Shown: piece after piece, positions 1-11,095 of the stretch
Layout: each line of letters starts with the position of its first letter
Numbering within the stretch: the stretch's first letter is position 1
Source: Lineus longissimus
Lineage: Eukaryota > Nemertea > Pilidiophora > Heteronemertea > Lineidae
DNA length: 64,000 nt
NCBI RefSeq assembly: GCF_910592395.1
Contig: NC_088309.1
Coordinates: 19,158,599-19,222,598 of the forward strand
Direction: 5' to 3'
Made by a program: the position numbers and the translations under genes
Notes under the pieces: model-generated
Database searches by the model: none
Told to the model about the DNA's origin: nothing
The model's input: only the letters and a program-made list of their open reading frames with translations

Positions 1-430
1 ATTGGCATGATTTCTTTCATTCATAGGAAGAAGCGAGTGCCTTTCTTTGCTTTTGAGGAAGAATTGGCATGATTTCTTTCATTCATAGGAAGAATTGAGG
101 AAGAATTGAGAATTTGAGGAAGAATTGGCATGATTTCTTTCATTCATAGGAAGAAGCGAGTGCCCTTCTTTGCTTTTGAGGAAGAATTGGCATGATTTCT
201 TTCATTCATAGGAAGAAGCGAGTGCCCTTCTTTGCTTTTGAGGAAGAATTGGCATGATTTCTTTCATTCATAGGAAGAACCGAGTGCCCTTCTATGCTTT
301 TGAGGAAGAATTGGCATGATTTCTTTCATTCATAGGAAGAACCGAGTGCCCTTCTTTGCTTTTGAGGAAGAATTGGCATGATTTCTTTCATTCATAGGAA
401 GAACCGAGTGCCTTTCTTTGCCTTTGAGGA
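1..430. repeat. 62-bp minisatellite at left edge
   Basis: Seven tandem units start at 1, 63, 124, 186, 248, 310 and 372, so the period is 61-62 bp. Each unit begins ATTGGCATGATTTC and most contain GAGTGCCCTTCTTTGC. The second unit differs: its middle is replaced by short AGAATTGAGGA duplications. The array stops at 430 and probably continues left of the window. No coding role is seen. Confidence 0.95.
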
Positions 431-3076
431 GTATGCACAAATGACTACGTCATGAAATACGCCGCCCTCCAAGACTGCTGATTGGTTCATTCAATGGTTT
501 TTCGAAAATGTGAGTCGTTCCACAAAAGCGGCTTCACTTCTGTCGCCTGCCGTGAATTAAGCCGCGTCTCTTCCGTCCCACTCTGATATCAAGTTTTTAT
601 TAGATTTCGATTAATTAATCTACCTGCACCTAATTTCTGTCCTGCACCTCGTGCCTGTCCTCAGGCATCGGCGCAAGACATTGTCACAACCAGCAGGAAG
701 ACAAGCCTTCCGGATTGGAGAAACGGGAGCACGCATCGTAATTGGCTCAGGTACAGAGGCATTCGCGTGTGATCTAGGATTATGTTTTGGTCAGAACCCT
801 ACATCGACGGCCATATAGCGTGACAGGACATTGCTCAACAAACATGAAAATTTCATGTTTTTTTTTACTCGAAATATCAATATTTTATTCGAAAAAAAAC
901 CGATTGATATACATGTACATTAATAAAATCTTGGTGCCTGAGTATTATCTGCCTTTAGGTTATATCAAGCATAGATTATAAATGCTTGGTTATATTACTC
1001 AAGTATTTTCCGTTTGATGGCCACCAATTTCGTCCAGAATAATTTAGAACAATGCACTTATGGAAATTAGTTAAACAAAAGTTTTCTGTGCACAAGCGCC
1101 TAGTCACCTATGCTTCGCTTTGTAAATAAAAGCCCAAGGCCCATGATCGTAGGCTTATTTAGAGCTTGGCATTCTTCCACAAGTATTTTGTCTGTAAAGA
1201 CTTGTATATGTATGGTATTTGCATAGTCTTTTACTGAGACATCATACTTTCATTGAGGGCATATTTTGATCATATCATTTTCATTCGCTTCATCAAGTTT
1301 CATTTGTCAGGCTAAAAGAAATCGAACAATTTTGTAAAAATTAACCGCACTGAGGCCGCAAATGAGACAACAGTTACGGGATAACGACTACGACACATTC
1401 AGGATGTCTTTTGGATAAACAACTTTCGAGAAGAAGAGGAAGAAGAGAAGATTGTTATTCTCCTGTAACTTGTTGAATGGTAAGTTCTCATCTCCCGCAC
1501 ATTATCCTGATCTTCAGACCTTTTCTCTTAGTTTCCTTCATGCAAACGAGGAATAAGCGCATGTGCGATATCTTCGTCAGCACACATGGAGCCCAGGAGT
1601 CAGTCCGACGAGGACACACCTGAGATACGTCTTTTTAAACTCAACCTAGTGAATTCTAATTCTCCTGTAACCCATTATTAGCAGCTTAGGGGGTAGGTCT
1701 TCATCTCCCGCGAACTATCCTGGCTTTCAAAATTCTGAATTCATTCCATGCGAGGCCAAGAGCAGGATGCGATATTTTCGTCATGTGAGCTCCGACGACG
1801 ACACGCCGGGTCACGTCTTTTTGATAACCCAAAGAATTCTGATTCTCCTGTAATCTTGTATCCTTGTCATCTGTCATCCTGAACAACTGACCAACACTCC
1901 GCACGATCGAGAGGGTACGACTGACCCTGGATGTGACTTTAACAATACGTTTTCCGAGTCTCCTTCCCTTGTCAACTCCAGGGCGGATTGACATCCCTCA
2001 GCTTCCAGACAACGCGGGTATAGGAGGTTTTTTTATACGGAGGCAATACCGCTGGCAGTTCAGTATGACTCCGGGGTTTCTGTCAGCAGTCATACTAAAA
2101 GGAATTTCGGACATTCTTCTCGAGGAATTTTTGAACGATATCTTGAGAATTAATGGGTTTTCTCGATTTTGGTAAAATCTCTGTAAACCGGAATTCCCAC
2201 GAAAAATCGTTCTATATCTTCCTATTGTCATTTTATTGTTATTTTATTTTCATTGGGGGTTTACTCTACTTTATGTCCATTAAGTACATCAGATATACTA
2301 GCAAGCATTAGATTTGGCCCTTTTAACCAAATTAGCCACTCGAGGGGACATAGGCCTAACACTGCGCAATGTGCCTAATAAAGTATGTCTAATGCGATTT
2401 TATTGGCCGAATTGATCTCGCATTGGGTTTTGTCGCGTAGCCCAAAGCAGAGAATAAAAACAACCGCCGAAACATGAAAATTGTTAATTACATTGCAGAT
2501 AACGATTTTCATACAATGTAGAATATTTTGAACTTCCAGAGGTATTCCAGGATCGAAGATAGGATTTGTGAAAAAAAAAGGGGGAGGCAGTACATGGTCA
2601 CGTTTCGTTGTATGTCTCTCGAATTGTCTGTGGAAAGGCTGAGTTATGAAGAACATCAAAGGAGGTTACACCAGTCCTCGTGAGCAATCAGCCGTCCTGT
2701 AACCCCCCGAACCCACTGCCTCGGGAGTGTTATGCACAATGATGGCAATTTCGCGTTAATTTTTTTTTATTTCGGCTAGAATTCAAGACCTTGGGCACCT
2801 GTTTTCCCTGTTTTCTTATTTTATTAAGGATTAGACCTTGGTAAAACGGTAGATTACTATATTTCTCTGTTTATCGTGGCCCTATATGCATAAGGGTTTA
2901 CTTTAGACGAGACCACAGAAAAGCCTTTTTAAATTCTTTAATCCTATTTTCGGACAATTTAATCCTCGGTACCGCAAAAAGGTGATTATTTTAGCCTACG
3001 GTTTTCTGTCAAGTTGATATTCGGGATTTGAATGCAATTTTAAAATTATATCCCTACTTCTCAACGAAGTGACATT
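431..3076. other. non-coding region upstream of gene A
   Basis: No coding exon is recognisable. Open frames at 787, 1701, 1933 and 2375 are short, lack splice sites in register and look like chance. The only clear structure is a degenerate tandem repeat at 1457-1870. Promoter elements of gene A may lie towards the right end, but none can be pointed to. Confidence 0.5.
1457..1870. repeat. degenerate ~190-bp tandem repeat
   Basis: The string ATTCTCCTGTAA recurs at 1457, 1659 and 1842. Matching blocks follow it: TCATCTCCCGC, a TATCCTG block, a TGCGATAT(C/T)TTCGTCA block, and an ACGTCTTTTT block just before the next unit. Two diverged units (202 and 183 bp) plus the start of a third are visible. 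Confidence 0.75.
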
Positions 3077-3201
3077 ATGATGGACATTTATGAGGGATTG
3101 CTTGAAAGAGAAATGAGATCTACTTACAAACCCGCTTTCAAATCAATGAGAAACTTCAAGATTGTACCAGGGCAGGCTCAAGACCACAATAATGGGATAA
3201 G
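3077..3201 (+). CDS. gene A exon 1 (residues 1-41)
   Basis: ATGATG at 3077 opens a frame preceded a few codons upstream by an in-frame TAA. It reads MMDIYEGLLEREM and on to PGQAQDHNNGI, ending in AG before donor GTAATTG, phase 2. The phase matches all later exons of gene A, which is the main reason for joining it. The segment is too short to appear as a long open frame. Confidence 0.6.
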
Positions 3202-6200
3202 GTAATTGTCTACCAACCATTAAAAAAGGCACTCTTCGAAAAAATAGCCATGCTTACAAAAATGAACTTTTAATTTATTTACTTGTGGCTAAAGCCACGA
3301 CATTTCACGGCATTACAAGTAATCAAGAATTCATGAAGTTGTCAATGAATACACAAATAAAAAATATGTAACAATTTTTTAAAATTTCTGTTAAAAGGTC
3401 TTCGTCAACATCGACCATAATGTGTTGTCATGCCAGCACAAGAATGTCCAAGCCACTAAAGTATGATACTGCTGGGACGAGATTATCAATTTGTTTGCAA
3501 ACCATGAATATTTTATGGAGAAAGTTTCCGGACCAGGAGTTGATGTTTGTCGCGAGTGGTTGGTTGCCCGGGACAATTTTCACAACCGGGTGAGGTAATG
3601 GAGCAGGTGGGGGAATTACCCTTATATATTTATGATTTGCATTGGATTAATAAATGGACGAAGTATAACATTATTAATGGACGAAGAATAACATTTAGCT
3701 TCGTGTTTATAACGGGATTGATGTGTTAGACATTCTGGGGGTGATGTCGCTATTAGTTAGTGGACGATAGTATTAGTGTTTTGGAACTTAGAGGAGCCAG
3801 CACGTTACTCCAGGTTGGAACAGGGCGTTAAAGGGGAATTTCACCTAGTTTTTCAGTTCAATGAATAAGTTGTGGCAAGTAATTCATCTTTCTTGCCATT
3901 CTATCATTGTATCGGATTAACCCGCTTGGATAAGCACTTTATAGGTAAGTGATCTCGTTTTCTGAAACCCTGAACTAGCAGAGGATGAAGAGCCAGATAG
4001 CCTATTTCCCGACTGCAGCTAGCATTGTCCACACGTCGGGATCGGGGCGGCTTCGACGCGACGAATAGCGGGTATGTCTACGGATTCCCATCGCCCTCGA
4101 TGTCGACCCGCTTTTAAAGTCAGTGTGTTGACGCATTGTCACCTTGACCCCCGATATTGAAGTTGCTAAGACAAGCAGTGATGTAGCAGCCGGGCTACTG
4201 TCATATAAACTGCTGCTGGGACATATCCTTACCATTCTCGAAGGATCTATGGAGATTGGGGCGGCACCGATGCGACGTATAAAGCGGGAATTCTGATGTC
4301 TACGGATACCCATCCTGAACTTAAAGCCAACACTCGCCACAAAAGGTCAAGCTTATGTAACGCGTGCGAGGGGAGGAGCATACGACATCAGACACTGGTA
4401 TTCGAGGATGACGGATGCAGTGCACCGTGATTATCGATATAATTTCAGCACCGGATACTGAAAATATTATCCAATCTTGTGTTTGGCTATACTTACCAGC
4501 CAGATTCTTTGTTGATCAATATAGCATAAAGAAATCAATACATTTACACACACAGGTTGAATCTATGATTTGTTGAGATTGACCCAACTCGCATTTGATA
4601 TCCGGTGCCATAATGCACAATGTCCAATTGTCACGCAACCTTCCATGTTTTTTTTTCGATCGGTATATCGTATTACATGTAGTTAGTTTCTGTCCACCCG
4701 GTTTTTCTTGTGCAAGAGTAGTGAGAATAGAAAATGAGTTTGGAGCCAAAGATCTTTAAATGAGGTCTATAGACAGGAGGGAGGCGGGTCAGATTACAAT
4801 TGACACGAAGTCGCCGATAGGAGTCAACCCTATGTAGCTCCCCTTTAAGCATACGAATATTGTCAATGAACCTTTTTTTTCTTGCAGTTGGAAGTTCACC
4901 TTAGATATGTCATGCTTGATGCGGCGGTTGTATCCGAGTGTTACGAGGAAATCTTGACAGTATAGGGGTGATGGAAATGACAAAAAGGACCTTGTGAGTT
5001 CAAATTTAGCAAGTGAGAGAACCATCTTTGGATGGGATGGATAAACGTCAACAACACATAGACATAGACATAGACATAGTGTCGACGGAATCATTGCTGA
5101 ATTTTCAAAGCGCAGACGACCGCGGAACTGACTTATACGAAAGGTTAGAGGAGAAATTCAATGGTACAAGTCAACCGGAGGGTTGCAACCCTCATTGCTC
5201 CTGTGCGACGAAGAAACTCCCAGGAAAGGTAATGGTTCAGCACGACCTGTCGTCACACGAGACCCCGTGCGTCTGCTCTCGCCTGGTGGACCCGAGTGAC
5301 AGTCTGACGGGCTGGGACAGCCCACCCGCGGATAACTGCGGCTGCAAGCAGGCCAACGGAAACAAGAACAAAAAACCTTTGCCATATTCTAAGCTGTATC
5401 AGAAGGAACAGCCGGATGATTTTGTGTTCCAACATTACCGGGACTCCAAAAGATACATTGAGCAGTACCGCCTGTATCATACGAAAGGAACCATCAGACA
5501 AGAGACGGACGCGACGCCGGTCCTTGGTCACGATGCGCCGGATCCCTACTTACCAAAGTTACGAAGCATAAGGTGAGAGTAGTTTGCGTTCTCGAATACA
5601 TTGCATCCTTCGAAAGTTTGCCCGGAACGACCTCGTAACGGGTCCACATGGTTGCACTCCTATAATACTCCTTCTCTTATTGTGTCCCATGATTGTGTCC
5701 GGGGCGTCTACCGAGATTTTATGGGGCTTATCACTGTAACTCACCTCGGGCGCTTCGAACGTTCCAAGAACCAGCTGAACGTAAGACCACGTCATTTTGC
5801 ACTATTCGTTATTTACCTTTCTTTGCACTTGCACATCCGGCTTGCACTTCTGCCTGCATTACAGTGCCGATGGTCAGACGTATAAAGTCCCCTTCAGTGC
5901 TTTCGCTATGCTTTGGGAAAGATGCCCAGGATGTTACTTTTGACCAGTACACACCCCACTAATTTTCCACGCATGCTCCTCTGTTAGGACTAACTATTAT
6001 TTTGTACAACTAGGGGTATAAATGCGGCGGACGCCAAAACCCTTGTTGACAAAAGGTGAGTATCAAAAAATTGAAAGTGTGGATTAGTTAAATATCCAAT
6101 GCTATCCAACTTTATTCAGTGTAGCCTACTCGAGCTATGATAGCCGACTTTGCTTATATATTTCATGCTTGTTCGCCCATGTCATCTCGTTTTCATTTTC

Positions 6201-9200
6201 TTTACTTTCTGACTAACCATTCTGCCTTCAGCCAACATTATCAGCGCTTTCTCGCGGCGTGCATTTCATCATCTTCTTCCATATAGATACAACGTTAAAT
6301 GTACGATGTAACCTCATCCAAGTGCAGTATTGGTCAGAATAACTTCTCCTTTCCCAGACACCCGGGGTAGCTCATTTTGCCATCCTTTTCATACTTTATC
6401 ATATCAGGGGTGGGGCGAAGCCGGTCCCCTGCGGCTGGAGTGTTCCTTGCCAAGCGCAGCACGATGTCATCCACAGCGACGAATGGCATCAGTGCCAAAC
6501 AGTCTCCGCTGCAATAAGTTCAGTTATTACTTCTGACCAGTACTGTTGTCCTCCTTTCTCACACTTTAACGTCGTCCAATGTTTTCAGTTTGATGTTTGA
6601 CCGCATAGAGTTTCTAACAGCGCTTGCGCGTGCAACAGACAAGAGGTAGTTATTATATACACATTGAAACATATTTTTGACGTGTGTTTCACATTCTTCA
6701 CGGGCACACAATTGGGATATTTCTTGTCTATTCGTCGTCAGCCCGTATCGTCAGCCCGTATTGATATCAAAATGCAAGCCAAATCTTCGGAAAGCTTTCA
6801 AATTGAGATAAACGGCGTTGTTTTAGATTAAAAATTTTTTTATTCGCTCTCGGTTCGGTCAAGAACATATTGCACACTAATCGATTCCAATCGAAATGGT
6901 TCTAAATAGCTTGCTAATTGAACGATATCTTGTTTGCATTTTCTGCAGTGCACATAAGAATTTCGTCAGTCATATTTGTTATCACCAATATTGTCGAAAG
7001 AAAATCGTGTTTGGCACATATGTTGCAATTGCTGTTCGTGTTTTTCGCACAAGTCTGTGTAGACTTAATGTTTTTCATGGTTTGTTGGTTTGTCGCATGC
7101 TATTTGATGGCGTGACACGGCCTGGGGAGCCGCATCTTAACCCGCAATGTTTTGAGATCGCTAAATCACTCGATAGTACTGACGCAAACGCATGAAGGTC
7201 AGGACGGGAGAGCCGGGGAACGTTGAACTCCAAGATGGAATAGTGATAACCAACAATTGATCCATAAACTCAGAACCATATTTCTTAGTCATGAAATCGT
7301 CATTTGACAGAACCCGCTGTTACATCTTTCAACGCTTTTACGGATGTTGTTTAATCCTACCATCGAGACGATGGCAGAATAGTGGGATAATGTCCGTTTC
7401 CACATGAATGTCCCCATATCTCGTAACAAGGCATTGTGCATGGTACGCAGCATAAAACGCTTATGTGGAGATAAGCATTAACGACGATCCCACACTGAGA
7501 CCACTGCCATTTCCCAAATCACTTTTGATAGCGGGCGTAAATTAGACGGTTCAGCTTTAAATATCCTTAAGCCGGTGACAGACCAGACGCGTTAGCATTG
7601 CTGATCCGTGTCAATTCAAGAGGCAATAAGCAAATTCATGTGCAAACAGGTCGTTGCCTTATCCATCACTGTAATAGTCAAGTCCCTGTAACCGATCGCC
7701 TTAAAGCTGAACTGTATGAAAAGATGTCCGTATTAAAAAAGAATACGCATAACTGGTACCTCAAATTACATTACATTTAGCTTTGTTACTTTCATCATGC
7801 AGCACAGGCATCATGCCAGTCATAAGGACCGCAGCAGGATTCCTACTGAGCAGGTATAAGGCGAAACATTGGTCAGCACGAGTTTCAGCTTGACTGCAAT
7901 TGCTCACTTTTCCTTTGTGCCGAATGAAATTAGTTTAACAATTTTGTCTTCCCTTGGTGCTACAGTTCTGTTGCTTACCGCAGCCCTTCACGGATATTTG
8001 CGAATTTAGCGAAAACGTGAAAACATTGCTAATTGACATTTGGGCAGAACTGTAGGATCCAAGGGGTGAGTTTGATTTTGGATGAAAAATGCAATCGGTT
8101 TCGTTGAGGATTGTCAGTTTTCACTGTTTTACAATTTATTTTCTTGTTAAGATATTAATCTTTAAGGCGTCTGACAGGAAGCTTGGAAGCAGTCTGTGGA
8201 TTTTGATACATTGATCTGTAAACATGTTTCCTTCTTGGCTCACTTGCTCAAATATATATTTCAGAGCTCGTCTTCATAATGATTCCTTTATGGACTCGCG
8301 GTCCAAGTCGTTTAATGGCTTTGAAAAAAGGAACGCCTTTCAACCTATGGTATACAATGACGATAGAAGGTAAGCTTCCCTTTACGGCTGTGACTAGACT
8401 CCCGAGGCAACTCATTAGTCATCCTCGCATAATCTTCTCGGGGTAGGGTCGAGTCTGATGCACTACGTTCGGAGTGTAAAAGCTGTGACGCGTTCGAAAT
8501 CGGCGCTCTGCCGCGCACTGTTCGAGCAACCGAAACCGGGATGAAAGCCCTACTCGCTCGTTACTTGTTTTATCATATTATATTTGACTAAATATCTACC
8601 TTTGGGGACTTTTTTGCAGACGACAAGCAGTCAATCTTTCTGGACACTCACACTTGACGTCACAAGATACCAGGTCCAATGGCAGCAACTCGGCAAGTTC
8701 TGGCGGGAGCGACGGTCAACCACGACCCAATACAACAAGTCGGTGCACGGAGGAAATAAACCTCGCACCAACCCGCGAAAAGCTGGCAGGAGAAAAGAAA
8801 CAATATTCAGAAGTGCAATCATCATATATGGATTTACAAACTCCCAGGGCTTCCTTTCCATTGCCTGTGCGTATCGTGGAAGACTATTGCGGGGCAAGTG
8901 GCAGCAAAGCTAGGGCCACAAGTCCAAAACCCTTTAAAAGTAGTCACCAACATCAGCCGGCAGCGAGCAGTCTTTCTCCACGTACGAGCTACTCAAACTC
9001 ACATTTACAAGAAACCATAGCCCTCATGCAGAAGTTCCCGGAAAACCAGACCAATGTTTCTAACATGATTCTCAGCGCTATATCGGACCCTGCGGTCTAC
9101 CAACATTACTTAGCTAAGCTCAAAAAGGTGGATCACAGTCAGTCCGGTGCGTTTCTGGTGGGCAGTACTGTCTCCAGAACGGAGAAGCCGAAGCGAACTA

Positions 9201-9490
9201 CTGCCCATCCGCCTTCTCTACCACATCCCCACAAGGACAAGAATCTCCAGGTCGGACTTTGCGAGCTGTACAGTTCTGGGAGTGGTCTTTATACAGGACC
9301 AGTTGCCCTTCATCAAAATGCCATAGAGAGAGAAAGACCAAGGGAGGTTCCAACGAGTCCCTTGAGTAAACTTGACGTCAGGGGTTGCCAATACCGAGGC
9401 AGTGCCACCAGAAAGTCCCTGAACGGACGACCGCGGCGGCCCGTGCCAAGCGGTAGTGTCAGAAGGACGGGGAGTACTGACAACGAGTAA
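3077..9490 (+). CDS. gene A: unrecognised ~604-residue protein, eight exons
   Basis: Assembled from exons 3077-3201, 4244-4345 (least certain), 5111-5572, 6014-6055, 6589-6645, 7803-7853, 8265-8369 and 8620-9490. Spliced length is 1815 nt with one open frame and a TAA stop. Every internal exon starts with one base and ends with AG, so all introns are phase 2 and every junction codon is Arg or Ser. Residues 77-229 hold a Cys cluster (CNPHCSC, CVC, CGC) that could bind zinc, then a Tyr-rich basic stretch (FQHYRDSKRYIEQYRLYH). Residues 231-314 come from four small exons. The last 289 residues are Ser/Pro/Arg-rich and look disordered, with one likely helical island (LQETIALMQKF, SDPAVYQHYLAKL). 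No signal peptide or membrane segment is seen. I do not recognise the family and assign no function. Without exon 2 the frame still holds (570 residues). An alternative start at 5037 is possible but begins in a GACATA microsatellite. Confidence 0.7.
4043..4120 (+). repeat. diverged copy 1 of a coding-like block
   Basis: Shares GCGGC..CGA.GCGACG, GCGGG and TGTCTACGGAT.CCCATC with 4257-4345. It is about 8 bp shorter between the shared strings, which shifts the frame relative to copy 2, so it is probably decayed. Confidence 0.6.
4244..4345 (+). CDS. gene A candidate exon 2
   Basis: Follows a pyrimidine-rich acceptor (CCATTCTCGAAG) and ends at a weak donor (AAAAG then GTCAAG). Phase 2 at both ends and 102 nt long. 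It encodes a stretch from IYGDWGGTDATY to HPELKANTRHK. A related block at about 9971-10090 preserves HPEL-x-x-NTRHKR, with three silent differences in this frame, which supports coding here or in an ancestral copy. It could instead belong to a separate small gene or a decayed duplicate. Confidence 0.4.
4750..4850. repeat. MITE of the AAAGGGAG family (copy 1)
   Basis: Ends in CCCCTTTAAG and contains GTCTATAGACAGGAGG, GGTCAGATTA and a CGCCGATAGGAGT block. The same ordered blocks occur at 11694-11862, 12876-13012 and 36607-36960, with halves at 26060-26152 and 28515-28590. No coding capacity. Confidence 0.55.
5111..5572 (+). CDS. gene A exon 3 with Cys cluster
   Basis: Best acceptor is TTTTCAAAG at 5110; donor GTGAGA follows 5572. 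462 nt, phase 2 at both ends. It starts (S)ADDRGTDLYERLEEKF and carries the Cys-rich segment and the basic Tyr-rich segment. The open frame continues upstream to an ATG at 5037, but those codons include four GACATA units encoding an Ile-Asp run, so I prefer splicing at 5110. Confidence 0.75.
6014..6055 (+). CDS. gene A exon 4 (42 nt)
   Basis: Acceptor TTTTGTACAACTAG, donor GTGAGT. Phase 2 at both ends. Encodes GINAADAKTLVDK after a split Arg codon. Too short to appear as an open frame by itself. Confidence 0.7.
6589..6645 (+). CDS. gene A exon 5 (57 nt)
   Basis: Acceptor CCAATGTTTTCAG, donor GTAGTT. Phase 2 at both ends. Encodes LMFDRIEFLTALARATDK, a probable amphipathic helix. Confidence 0.7.
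7803..7853 (+). CDS. gene A exon 6 (51 nt)
   Basis: Acceptor TACTTTCATCATGCAG, donor GTATAAG. Phase 2 at both ends. Encodes TGIMPVIRTAAGFLLS. Hydrophobic, but too short for a membrane span. Confidence 0.65.
8265..8369 (+). CDS. gene A exon 7 (105 nt)
   Basis: Acceptor ATATATATTTCAG, donor GTAAGC. Phase 2 at both ends. Encodes a polar stretch beginning ARLHNDSFMDSRSKSF and ending QPMVYNDDR. Confidence 0.75.
8620..9490 (+). CDS. gene A terminal exon
   Basis: Acceptor GGGGACTTTTTTGCAG; 871 nt ending in TAA at 9488-9490. Encodes 289 residues after a split Arg codon, rich in Ser, Pro, Arg and Gln, with a C-terminus ending RTGSTDNE. A canonical AATAAA lies 148 bp beyond the stop. Confidence 0.8.
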
Positions 9491-9637
9491 TTAAAACGAC
9501 TGATTCGCATTCCCTTCCGAAAAAAACGGAAATTCTTTTGAGAGGATTTCAAGGGTTAATACTGTAGTTTGGCAGAAACGCCCTGCAGATGATGGTTGGC
9601 ATCTTACCCTTATATTATCTTGTTTTATGCCATGAAA

Positions 9638-9643
9638 AATAAA
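9638..9643 (+). terminator. AATAAA poly(A) signal of gene A
   Basis: Canonical AATAAA within AT-rich sequence 148 bp after the gene A stop codon. No other good candidate lies closer. Confidence 0.65.
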
Positions 9644-9970
9644 ATTTTAACTTATTTATAAAGTCTTCTTTCATTCTTGAATCTTTTATTAATGTCAACG
9701 ACAATCAGGCAGGTTTCGTAATCTATCCGAACTATGAAGTCTGTGGGGTCATCAAGTCGTGTGCTAATTCATTTACCGATCTTTCATACTTATATAACGT
9801 TAGTTGTATATCTAGTTGAATGGAATGGTAAAAAAACGGCTTTGACTATATTACTCACTCCAAGGATCCTTGCTTGCACCAGGGGATTCACTGACCCTTC
9901 TTCTGCCTTCCGAAATCATAATGATGTCTCCTGCAGGAACCGCTCTTTACACGTTTTTGCCATGTGCTCA

Positions 9971-10152
9971 GGTCCGGGAGTACCAATCAGGCAGTCCGGG
10001 TTATGATGACCTTCCGCAAGGACCGGCCCATCCTGAACTTCAGACCAACACTCGGCACAAGCGACAGAAGCGGGCGAGTGGATGCGACTGACTCTGGTTC
10101 AGTTATCGAGGATGAGACCGGCCTTGCCCTTCCCTATGCCGGAGACTATTGA
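9971..10152 (+). pseudogene. coding-like block, copy 3 (possible terminal exon or remnant)
   Basis: Begins after a possible acceptor (TTTTTGCCATGTGCTCAG) and is GC-richer than its surroundings. One frame gives PAHPELQTNTRHKRQKR and stops at TGA 10089-10091. Another continues through RPILNFRPTLGTSDRSG to TGA at 10150-10152. The first frame matches candidate exon 2 of gene A (HPELKANTRHKR). It lies beyond the gene A poly(A) signal, so it is a duplicated remnant or the end of a separate small gene. Confidence 0.4.
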
Positions 10153-10349
10153 TCAATGGACTGGTTTCCGCACTGACTCGCGAAGACTATTCATGAATGG
10201 TATAGATGGCACTACCAGAAGGCCTTTACCCAACTACTCCCAATTCTGAGGACAAAGTCACAACTCATCTGAATGGAAGACGTTATTACAACATGCACTG
10301 ATTCACTTCGATTGTCACAGAAAATGTGCACAGTGTCCTTACCTTCTTT

Positions 10350-10800
10350 ATTGAATGTGACAATTGTCCCCATTCTAAAGACAATGTCACAACTCGCTGT
10401 CTTTTCTCACAACATACGTCGCTTTGCTTTGAATGCCATTGAAAGGATGGATGGTGTCACTCCCAATCCTCATCAATGAATATGACGTTGTCACAACAGG
10501 TTAGCCACAACAACGTTCATGCTAACTGTATGATGAAGACATTGTCACAACCCATCCTCTTGAATAAAGACAAGTTTACGGCAGCCGTAATGGCAACAAG
10601 CTTCTTTATTGAATGTGACAATTGTCCCCATTCTAAAGACAATGTCACAACTCGTTGTCTCTTCTCACAACATATGTCGCTTTGCTTTGAATGCCATTGA
10701 AAGGATGGATGGTGTCACTCCCAATCCTCATCATTGAATATTCATGCTAACTGTAAGATGAAGATATTGTCACAACCCATCCTCTTGAATGTTTACGGCA
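10350..10800. repeat. 258-bp tandem duplication rich in TGTCACAAC
   Basis: ATTGAATGTGACAATTGTCC starts at 10350 and again at 10608. About 120 following bases are nearly identical, and a second shared segment around GATGAAGA(C/T)ATTGTCACAAC appears in both copies (10531, 10756). Short open frames here (10273-10700) are products of the duplication. Confidence 0.85.
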
Positions 10801-10992
10801 GCCGTATTGAAGAGTGTCACAGCCTATCAGTTGCTCTAAAAATTTCTCCAATATGTCTACATTGAGGAAAAGCCAACCATAATAGTTGGTCTACAGATCC
10901 TCCTCCGATCCTGTTCGAAGACAGATATCGTGACGGAGGGTAGAATTAAACACTCTTGACTGTCGCAACCAACCCTCCCAAATGAAGACAAT

Positions 10993-11095
10993 GGGTGATA
11001 TGAATAAAGACTAGCAAATGCTTTTACTTCAGTTTTGTACAGAAAGGCCCAGTGTAAATGTACATGGAGATTGGCTGGTCCTTATTCATATCGCC
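10993..11095. mobile_element. foldback MITE, type GGTGATATGAATAAA (copy 1)
   Basis: Begins GGGTGATATGAATAAAGAC and ends in its reverse complement (TTATTCATATCGCC). The loop (TTTTGTACAGAAAGGCC) is the reverse complement of the loop in the copies at 42027 and 48396, so this copy sits in the other orientation. Non-coding. Confidence 0.8.

Noticed and set aside
4002-4340. 112-codon minus-strand frame.
   Set aside because: It is antisense to the repeated coding-like blocks, and the silent-change pattern lies on the plus strand.
5253-5531. Minus-strand frames opposite gene A exon 3.
   Set aside because: They are shadows of the plus-strand exon, which has matching splice phases.
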